Assembly (NCBI RefSeq): GCF_021650975.2
Contig: NZ_CP091285.1
Span: forward strand, 806,001 to 870,000
DNA length: 64,000 nucleotides
Direction: 5' to 3'
From: Flavobacterium jumunjinense
GTDB taxonomy: Bacteria; Bacteroidota; Bacteroidia; Flavobacteriales; Flavobacteriaceae
Of the stretch, positions 1-6,504 are shown piece after piece. The position numbers were made by a program, and so were the translations under genes. Each line of letters begins with the position of its first letter. The first letter of the stretch is position 1. A model generated the notes under the pieces. That model made no database searches and had not been told where the DNA came from. It saw only the letters and a program-made list of their open reading frames with translations.

Positions 1-2
1 GT

Positions 3-473
3 TTACGAGACATGGGAGGAATTATTGTTATCGATTTTATCGACATGCAAAATGCCGATAACAGAAAAAAACTATATGACTTCTTAAGAGAAGAAATGAG
101 TGACGACAAGGCCAAGCACAAAATCTTGCCTCCTAGTAAATTTGGATTAATTCAAATTACTAGACAAAGAGTTAGACCCGAAGTTAATATTAAGACAAGA
201 GAAGAAGACCCTAATAACGAAAATGGGGAAATTGAAGCTCCAATCTTAATCATTGACAGAATAGCGTCTGACCTAGAAAGAATTATAAAAGTCCATAAAA
301 AAGTGGTTTTAAACGCCCATCCTTTTGTGGCAGCATACCTTGAGAAAGGTTTTCCATCAATACGTTCAAAATGGTTTTTTGAACATAAAAAATGGGTGAA
401 AATTATACCTCGTGACGCTTACACGTATCTTGAATATCATTTCTTGGACAAAGAAGGAAATGAAATTAAATAA
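3..473 (+). CDS. rng: Ribonuclease E/G family, C-terminal part (5' truncated by window)
   Basis: Endoribonuclease of the RNase E/G family, acting on single-stranded A/U-rich RNA in rRNA maturation and mRNA decay. The frame is open from the window edge, and the visible 156 residues begin in the conserved GGIIVIDFIDM segment, which carries a metal-binding Asp of the DNase-I-like catalytic domain. The rest is the small domain ending with the WFFEHKKWVKI region and a terminal LEYHFLDKEGNEIK. I see no CPxCxG zinc-link motif of the proteobacterial enzymes; the stretch after NIKTREEDPN is acidic instead. A strong hairpin terminator follows the stop codon. The last 60 nt of the gene and its terminator are repeated several times downstream. 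The start and the S1 domain lie outside the window. Confidence 0.93.
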   Translation, partial: LRDMGGIIVIDFIDMQNADNRKKLYDFLREEMSDDKAKHKILPPSKFGLIQITRQRVRPEVNIKTREEDPNNENGEIEAPILIIDRIASDLERIIKVHKKVVLNAHPFVAAYLEKGFPSIRSKWFFEHKKWVKIIPRDAYTYLEYHFLDKEGNEIK

Positions 474-1191
474 CACTTAGTCAAGTGTGAAAAAAAACCG
501 CTAAACTTAATTGATTAGCGGTTTTTTGCTTTTAAAAATACCTGAAGTCCACTGGACTTCCTCCTCTTATTATCAAATCTCGTGACGCTTACACGTATCT
601 TGAATATCATTTCTTAGACAAAGAAGGAAATGAAATTAAATAACACTTTGTCAAGTGTGAAAAAACCGCTAAACTTAATTGATTAGCGGTTTTTTTGTTT
701 TTATAATATACCTGAAGTCCACTGGACTTCCTCCTATTAATATCAAATCTCGTGACGCTTACACGTATCTTGAATATCATTTCTTGGACAAAGAAGGAAA
801 TGAAATTAAATAACACTTAGTCAAGTGTGAAAAAACCGCTAAACTTAATTGATTAGCGGTTTTTTTGTTTTTATAATATACCTGAAGTCCACTGGACTTC
901 CTCCTCTTATTATCAAATCTCGTGACGCTTACACGTATCTTGAATATCATTTCTTGGACAAAGAAGGAAATGAAATTAAATAACACTTTGTCAAGTGTAA
1001 AAAAACCGCTAAACTTAATTGATTAGCGGTTTTTTTGTTTTTATAATATACCTGAAGTCCACTGGACTTCCTCCTCTTATTATCAAATCTCGTGACGCTT
1101 ACACGTATCTTGAATATCATTTCTTGGACAAAGAAGGAAATGAAATTAAATAACACTTTGTCAAGTGTAAAAAAAAACCGCTAAACTTAAT
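411..1191. repeat. 170-bp tandem repeat array of rng tail plus terminator (4 full copies and an interrupted fifth)
   Basis: Copies start at 411, 581, 751, 921 and 1091, each beginning CGTGACGCTT and each full unit exactly 170 bp. A unit contains the last 60 nt of rng with its stop codon, a CCGCTAA/TTAGCGG terminator hairpin followed by T's, a GAAGTCC/GGACTTC palindrome and a spacer ending in TCAAATCT. Copies differ by a few substitutions, for example TTCTTGGACA against TTCTTAGACA. The fifth copy is split inside its terminator by the insertion sequence and its end reappears at 2627-2655. The first copy is part of the functional gene; the others have no start codon and are not genes. Confidence 0.95.
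496..527. terminator. Bidirectional rho-independent terminator after rng
   Basis: The stem is AACCGCTAA (496-504) against TTAGCGGTT (515-523), followed by T's on the plus strand and preceded by A's, so it can work in both directions. Near-identical hairpins recur in each 170-bp copy, at about 666-697, 836-867 and 1006-1037; a fifth, at about 1176, is split by the IS element. Confidence 0.9.
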
Positions 1192-1225
1192 TAGACTGCA
1201 CCCAAAAGGTTAGACAAATTTATAA

Positions 1226-2059
1226 TTAATTTTGATAATAATGAGCTCGATATTTTATCGGGCTCATTTTGTTTAAATTTGATTTAATTCTTTCGTTATT
1301 ATAATAACTTATATATTCTATTATCTCCTTTTTAAATTCTTCAATAGACTTGTATTTTTTTAGATAAAACAGCTCTGATTTTAATATTCCAAAGAAGTTT
1401 TCAATAATGGCATTGTCTAAACAATTTGCTTTTCTAGACATACTTTGTGTAATCCCTTTTTGTTTCAATAAATATTGATAGTGCTTCATTTGATATTGCC
1501 AACCTTGGTCAGAGTGTAAAATTAAATTAGTCTTATTTGGTATTTTCTTAAATGCTTTTTTAAGCATCATAACTACCTGATTAAATACAGGTCGTTCTGT
1601 TAACTCATAACTAATAATTTCTTGATTAAATAAGTCAATTATCGGTGATAAATATAGCTTCTTTCCAGAGACATTAAACTCGGTAACATCAGTTGCCCAT
1701 TTTTGATTTGGTGCTGTTGCTTTAAAATTTCTTTCTAAAATATTAGGAGCTATTTTACCATGCTCTCCTTTATATGATCTATACTTTTTAACTCTAATGA
1801 CGCTTTTTAATCCTAATAATTTCATTAATCTGAAAACTGTTTTATGATTAATAATTATTCCTTTATTTTGAAGTTCATCAGTTACTCTTCGATAACCATA
1901 ACGACCTTTATGTTTGTGATAAATCGATTTAATTAGTTCTTTAACTACTCTATATTTATCACTTAATTTACTTTGTTTTTGATGATAATAAAAACTACTT
2001 CTTGCCATATTTGTATAATTTAAAAGTACTTTTAAATCATATTTATGCCTTAATTCCAT
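1226..2059 (-). CDS. IS3-family transposase OrfB (DDE integrase core)
   Basis: This 277-residue protein is the catalytic half of the transposase. An N-terminal HTH_21-like stretch with GRYGYRRVT comes first (about residues 50-60), then the rve integrase core with the DDE triad: Asp in WATDVTEF, Asp in LHSDQGWQY, and Glu in DNAIIENFFG. No stop or frameshift interrupts it. The frame is open upstream of the ATG back into orfA, so the active product is probably an OrfAB fusion made by -1 frameshifting, as in other IS150-group elements. Transcribed in the same direction as the secreted-protein gene on its right. Confidence 0.95.
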   Translation of the reverse strand: MELRHKYDLKVLLNYTNMARSSFYYHQKQSKLSDKYRVVKELIKSIYHKHKGRYGYRRVTDELQNKGIIINHKTVFRLMKLLGLKSVIRVKKYRSYKGEHGKIAPNILERNFKATAPNQKWATDVTEFNVSGKKLYLSPIIDLFNQEIISYELTERPVFNQVVMMLKKAFKKIPNKTNLILHSDQGWQYQMKHYQYLLKQKGITQSMSRKANCLDNAIIENFFGILKSELFYLKKYKSIEEFKKEIIEYISYYNNERIKSNLNKMSPIKYRAHYYQN

Positions 2060-2064
2060 TATGA

Positions 2065-2583
2065 CTAGCGCTTGTTGGCTCTTTCTTCCGCCTGAATTAA
2101 GGCTTGTAACTTTTTTAAATAATCATTCTCACAACGTAATGCTTCATTTTCCTTAAGAAGTTCTTCTTCTCTGGTTAGTGGCTTAGCTGATTTGCTTTTT
2201 TTGCTTTTAAAATTCATAGATCTTGGTCTTCCTTTAATTTTTGGTTGTAGTCCTTCAAAACCAAAGTTAACAAAATCTTTTTTCCATTTTACAATAATAG
2301 CTAAATCAGGAATATTAAACTTTAAACAAGTATCTATTAATGAAAGTGATTCCTTTTCTATAGTTTTTAATACTTTTAGCTTAAAATCAGCTGAATAACT
2401 TTGATTTCTCCTAGGCAATAAACCCTCTTTCCCATAGCTTTTATAAAATCTAATCCACTTACGAATATTAGATTCGTCTGGACCTTTTAACTTTGAAACA
2501 TATACATTTGAATAATGTTTCTTTAATACTAATTCTACACATTCTAACTTAAATGCATAAGAATACTTGACTTTTCTTTCCAT
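2065..2583 (-). CDS. IS3-family transposase OrfA (DNA-binding helix-turn-helix)
   Basis: 172 residues with two successive helix-turn-helix segments (about 10-55 and 65-110) that bind the terminal inverted repeats, then a Lys-rich linker and a leucine-heptad coiled coil (ENEALRCENDYLKKL) typical of IS3-family OrfA multimerisation. Its stop lies 5 bp before the orfB ATG. Near its end the codons TTA AAA AAG contain an A AAA AAG slippery heptamer (2110-2116). OrfB is in the -1 frame, and that frame is open from the heptamer onward. Confidence 0.93.
   Translation of the reverse strand: MERKVKYSYAFKLECVELVLKKHYSNVYVSKLKGPDESNIRKWIRFYKSYGKEGLLPRRNQSYSADFKLKVLKTIEKESLSLIDTCLKFNIPDLAIIVKWKKDFVNFGFEGLQPKIKGRPRSMNFKSKKSKSAKPLTREEELLKENEALRCENDYLKKLQALIQAEERANKR
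2110..2116 (-). promoter_or_regulatory. Programmed -1 frameshift heptamer A AAA AAG in orfA
   Basis: The minus strand reads AAAAAAG in the orfA phase A AAA AAG. After a -1 slip the reading continues without stop through the orfA/orfB junction into orfB. This is the standard expression signal of IS3-family transposases. I did not work out a stimulatory RNA structure downstream. Confidence 0.75.
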
Positions 2584-2672
2584 AAAAAATGCCCCAAATA
2601 GTGTCTAACTTTTTGGGGCATGTTCAAATTGATTAGCGGTTTTTTTGTTTTTAAAAACTATAAAAAATAAAC

Positions 2673-5651
2673 TTATCTTTTCACAAACTTTTTAGTTCCT
2701 ACTTCATTTTGAATAGTAGTCACTTTAATAATATATAATCCGCTTTGTAAATTAGAAACATCTGCTTTATTCTCTTTTGTTTCTATAACCAGTTTTCCGT
2801 CTAAAGAATAGATAGCTACTGCACTTATTTCTTCATCAGTATTAATATGTAATAAAGAAGAAGTTGGGTTTGGATAGACTTCAAAATCACGGAAAGAAGT
2901 AAAAGTTGTTGAAGTTAAAGCCGCATCAAACTCATAAGCCCCTAAATCTACCGTTCCATTAACAACTCTAGCATTCCCGTTTAAATCGGTTGTTACTGCA
3001 CCTAAATAGCTATTATTACCAGCATTAATAGCTGGTGAACTGCTGGTCAATTGAAAATCGGAGCTACTTACAAATAGCGGATCACTATTTGTACCACCCA
3101 ATGTACCACCTTGTATAATATTATTAAACCCTGAAGGCATAATAGAACCCGAAGAAGGAAAAACATATAGCGGTGTTGTATTCCCGTTATTATAAAGAAT
3201 AGAGTTCACAATAGTTGTATTAGAACCATATATTACTGAAACAGCATGACCACTTGGACCGGTATTATTTGTAAAAGTACAATTTGTCATTCCTGAATAA
3301 GCTGTAGTATAACTTCCACCCGCTGTAGTATTTTGATAAGTAACAATACAAGAAGCTCCTTGATTAGAAGAACCGTTTGATACATTATTATGAAACAAAC
3401 AATTTGTAAAATAACTACTTACTCTTTGGTTTAAGGTATTACTTCCTCTTCCTTGGAGAAAAATATTAGAGAAACTACCCGACGATTGATTATTTCTAAA
3501 AATACAACTTTCAAAATTTACAGAAATATATGAGTTAGACAACAAAGTAAATTGTGAATATACTCCAACATCAGAACCTGTATTTTTTTCTAAAATGCAA
3601 TTCTTAAACTCTGCATAAATACTATAATCTGTAGCGTTATCTGTAATCGCACATATCGCTCCTCCTCTAGTATCATCATAAGAATTTGCACCACTTGTAT
3701 AACTGTAACTTCCATTTGCATTTCCTCCAGAAATTGTAAAACCATCTATTACAATTCCTGCTAAAGAACCTTTTAAAGTAATAACATGAAAAACATTATC
3801 TCCGCGTAATCCATTACTATAGACAATACTTGAGTTGTCATTATCATTTAAATCACCACTTAATATAGTAATATTAGTTTTAGGATCTCTTTGTGTCAAA
3901 GTAGTTTCAGTTCCATTAAATCCTCCATAAATTTTAGCATTTGTAGGAATTAAAAAAGTTGCTTTTTTAGAATCTGCCAAACCACTTGTTGAAGGTTTAT
4001 ATATTCCTTGCGCTACACGAATATCAATGGTATTTGAAGTCATATTCTGAAGAGCGTCTTCAAGAGAAGTATAGGCATTTGTCCAGGACGAACCATCATT
4101 CAGTCCAGTAGCAGCATAATTTACATAAATAGGCCCTTTAGTTGTAAAGGTACTAACCAAATACCAACCAGAATTAGAATTTCCTGAACAAGCTTCACTT
4201 GTATAAACATCGTAACTTGTATTTGGAGTTAAATTGGTAAACGTAAAAGTATTAGATAAAATTCCATTAACAACCGTTCCGTTTGAGATCGATTGTCCTG
4301 AAAGTACATAAAGTAAATCGGTTGTAATACTAGGATTCCAAGTAGCTATTGCACTATTATCAGTAATTGAACTGACTTGGAACGCACACAAATCTCCATT
4401 TTCATAAGCACCCATATCAATAGTCGTGTTCACTATTCTTGGATTATTATTCAAATCTGTTGTTAAACTTAGATAAGTATTATCTCCGGTATCTTTAGCT
4501 GGAGACGCATTCGTTAATTGAAAATCCGAAGTACTCACAAAAAGCGGATTTGCAGTAACAATATTCGATTTGGTTGGAACAGCAGAAAAATTGTCACTAT
4601 CTAACGAATTATAAGCACTCAAAATAGTTGGAAAAGCATCTAATATATTATTTACAGCCATTGATGTTGCTCCACCAACTCCAGTATTATTCCAAAAAAT
4701 ACAATTGTAAATTGAACTATTCAAGTAAACAGCAGCTGAACCATTTTTAGAAAGTCCGATTGTTCCACGATTTACCACGAAAGAATTAGTTCCAGAATCT
4801 ACGTTATTCACATACGTATTATTCACAAAATTAGCATTTACAGTTGACCCAGCAGAGTAGGCTCTAAACCAACCTGCACTTCCAGCATAGCCTTTTGTTG
4901 CTCCATTATCAATCGCTTTATTGTTTTCAAATAACGAATTTCTAATATCTACATTCACAGAAACATTAGCCACATTTGTATATTGGTAAAAAGAAGTAGC
5001 ATAAGTCGCTAGGTTATTTATAAATTTAGTATTCTCAACTAATAAAAAACCAGAAACATCAAATCGAGCATGAACACCTGCTGCCGCATTTAAACTGACA
5101 TTATTTTTAAATTCACAATTTCTAATCGTTAGACTTCCGAAAGTATCACCTCTATACAAAGCAGCACCAGAGGAATGCACTCCTACACCATTTGCGTGAC
5201 CATCAGAAAGTATTAATCCATCAACAATTGCATTGTTTGCATTTATCACCATTAAATGTTGGCTGTTATCATTTCTGGTTGTATTAGAGAATGCAACGGT
5301 TGCATTATCATTAGCTAATAAATCACCCGACAAAATCGTTGGATTTGCAATCCAATCTCTTTCAGACAATTGTGTTTCTGTACCATTAAAACCTCCATAA
5401 ACAGCTGTATTAGCATCATCAATTAAAAAAGTAGCATTAACACCTGTATTAGCAGGTCTGTATGTTCCACCAGCAATCCAAACAGTTCTGTTACTTGATG
5501 CTATTGAATTTAGTGCTACTTGTAAATCTACATAAGCATCTGTCCATGAAGTTCCGTTATTAGCACCTGTTGCTGCATGATTAACATAAATAGTTTGACC
5601 TTGCACTAACGAACATATACTTGTGATTAATAAAAGTAAAATTGCTCTCAT
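2673..5651 (-). CDS. Secreted right-handed beta-helix protein with type IX sorting domain
   Basis: Large cell-surface or secreted protein of unknown ligand. The chosen ATG at 5651 begins the signal peptide MRAILLLLITSICSLVQG; an in-frame ATG 39 nt upstream would add 13 residues. Two similar modules, each opening with IYVN-AATG-N-G-SW and a GGFNGTET segment, look like choice-of-anchor Q/parallel beta-helix domains (about 20-400 and 500-890). A fibronectin-III-like stretch lies between them. The last 80 residues (FEVYPNPTSSLLHI to KKFVKR) are a type A T9SS C-terminal sorting domain, so export through PorSS machinery is expected. It lies downstream of, and in the same direction as, a LytTR regulator, separated by a terminator. 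No catalytic residues could be assigned. Confidence 0.88.
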   Translation of the reverse strand: MRAILLLLITSICSLVQGQTIYVNHAATGANNGTSWTDAYVDLQVALNSIASSNRTVWIAGGTYRPANTGVNATFLIDDANTAVYGGFNGTETQLSERDWIANPTILSGDLLANDNATVAFSNTTRNDNSQHLMVINANNAIVDGLILSDGHANGVGVHSSGAALYRGDTFGSLTIRNCEFKNNVSLNAAAGVHARFDVSGFLLVENTKFINNLATYATSFYQYTNVANVSVNVDIRNSLFENNKAIDNGATKGYAGSAGWFRAYSAGSTVNANFVNNTYVNNVDSGTNSFVVNRGTIGLSKNGSAAVYLNSSIYNCIFWNNTGVGGATSMAVNNILDAFPTILSAYNSLDSDNFSAVPTKSNIVTANPLFVSTSDFQLTNASPAKDTGDNTYLSLTTDLNNNPRIVNTTIDMGAYENGDLCAFQVSSITDNSAIATWNPSITTDLLYVLSGQSISNGTVVNGILSNTFTFTNLTPNTSYDVYTSEACSGNSNSGWYLVSTFTTKGPIYVNYAATGLNDGSSWTNAYTSLEDALQNMTSNTIDIRVAQGIYKPSTSGLADSKKATFLIPTNAKIYGGFNGTETTLTQRDPKTNITILSGDLNDNDNSSIVYSNGLRGDNVFHVITLKGSLAGIVIDGFTISGGNANGSYSYTSGANSYDDTRGGAICAITDNATDYSIYAEFKNCILEKNTGSDVGVYSQFTLLSNSYISVNFESCIFRNNQSSGSFSNIFLQGRGSNTLNQRVSSYFTNCLFHNNVSNGSSNQGASCIVTYQNTTAGGSYTTAYSGMTNCTFTNNTGPSGHAVSVIYGSNTTIVNSILYNNGNTTPLYVFPSSGSIMPSGFNNIIQGGTLGGTNSDPLFVSSSDFQLTSSSPAINAGNNSYLGAVTTDLNGNARVVNGTVDLGAYEFDAALTSTTFTSFRDFEVYPNPTSSLLHINTDEEISAVAIYSLDGKLVIETKENKADVSNLQSGLYIIKVTTIQNEVGTKKFVKR

Positions 5652-5690
5652 AATAAAAATTTTATAGTTTATGATAACAAAATTGCGCAT

Positions 5691-5717
5691 AAAAAAAAGT
5701 CGTAGTAAAACGACTTT
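5691..5717 (-). terminator. Rho-independent terminator downstream of the LytTR regulator
   Basis: The stem is AAAGTCGT (5696-5703) against ACGACTTT (5710-5717) with a 6-nt loop. On the minus strand it is followed by eight T's (complement of the A run at 5691-5698, partly in the stem). Confidence 0.85.
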
Positions 5718-5743
5718 CTGAAACTGGGTTTTGACTTGCTAAA
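5716..5743. repeat. Direct repeat, left copy, flanking the kinase-regulator pair
   Basis: TTCTGAAA, a short variable stretch, then TTTTGACTTGCTAAA. The same arrangement recurs at about 9458-9485, in both cases immediately next to a stop codon. The two copies bracket exactly the sensor kinase and LytTR genes. Confidence 0.75.
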
Positions 5744-5747
5744 GTCA

Positions 5748-6500
5748 TTACCCTATATTTTGTACAATTGTTAAGAACTCTTCTTTTTTTTCATTTGAGA
5801 TGGAAACCGATTTATCATTATCCATAATTATATAACCTCCATCTTTCTTAATATATTCTTTAATGTACTTTAAATTAATTAGGTAAGAGCGATGTGGTTT
5901 GTAAAAATTAGATTGCAGCTCTAGTACTTCCACAAAATGTTTTAAAGGTTTACACACTAGTAATTCCGTTTCTTTTGTAGTACTCACTTTGGTATACATC
6001 CCATCAGCTTCAAAAAGAATAATATCATCAAAATTAACAAACTTAAATCCGTCTGAGAAAGGCAATCCTATTTTATTAAAATTAGCCGATTTTAAACTCC
6101 TTTTTAGTTCTTCCAACTTGGTGCTAATTTCAGATTTCCCTATTTGCTGAATTGCTTTTTCCACGGCCTCTTTTACTGTTTCCGCTCGTAAAGGCTTCAA
6201 TAAATAATCTATTGCAGACAACTGAAAGGCTTTAATCGCATACTCGCTGTAAGCTGTAGTGAAAATAATTTCAAAATTTAATTCGTCTTTATTGACAAAG
6301 TCTAAAATTTCTAAACCAGAATGTTCTGGCATTTCTATATCTAAAAAAACAATTTGCGGGCAATGCTCTTTGATTAATTGCACTCCAGAAAGCAAATCTT
6401 CAGCTTGAAAAATCGCATCAATTTTAGTCGTATTCTCTTTAATTAAAATTTCCAGCAGATTTCTTGCTTTTGGTTCATCATCAATAATTATTGCTTTCAT
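5748..6500 (-). CDS. LytTR-family response regulator
   Basis: DNA-binding response regulator of 250 residues. The receiver domain (1-120) has the acidic pair D7-D8, phosphoacceptor D54 in VFLDIEMP and the conserved KP in LLKPL. A LytTR domain (about 150-248) has the typical ending PHRSYLINLKYI and K(K)DGGYIIM. The gene starts 4 bp after the upstream histidine kinase stop, so the two are cotranscribed and form a two-component pair. Targets are unknown. The secreted beta-helix gene directly downstream is an obvious candidate, although a terminator separates them. Confidence 0.93.
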   Translation of the reverse strand: MKAIIIDDEPKARNLLEILIKENTTKIDAIFQAEDLLSGVQLIKEHCPQIVFLDIEMPEHSGLEILDFVNKDELNFEIIFTTAYSEYAIKAFQLSAIDYLLKPLRAETVKEAVEKAIQQIGKSEISTKLEELKRSLKSANFNKIGLPFSDGFKFVNFDDIILFEADGMYTKVSTTKETELLVCKPLKHFVEVLELQSNFYKPHRSYLINLKYIKEYIKKDGGYIIMDNDKSVSISNEKKEEFLTIVQNIG

Positions 6501-6504
6501 ATTT

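Larger units (their letters stand above)
1192..2626 (-). mobile_element. IS3-family (IS150-like) insertion sequence, apparently intact
   Basis: About 1435 bp. It carries two minus-strand transposase frames (orfA, orfB). The ends are imperfect inverted repeats sharing CCCAAAA then GTTAGAC: left end near 1202-1215, right end as the reverse complement of about 2605-2617. Joining 1191 to 2630 restores the uninterrupted terminator sequence of the tandem repeat, which fixes the boundaries and leaves a 3-bp target duplication AAT (1189-1191 and 2627-2629); a 4-bp AATT reading is also possible. Both frames are full length and the DDE residues are present, so it may still be active. Confidence 0.93.

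Noticed and set aside
607..1156. Three near-identical minus-strand ORFs of 69 codons in the tandem repeat
   Set aside because: They are antisense readings of the duplicated rng tail and terminator, with no ribosome binding site; repetition explains their identity.
411..1191. CRISPR array
   Set aside because: Unit length of 170 bp with no unique spacers; all of each unit is repeated, including coding sequence.
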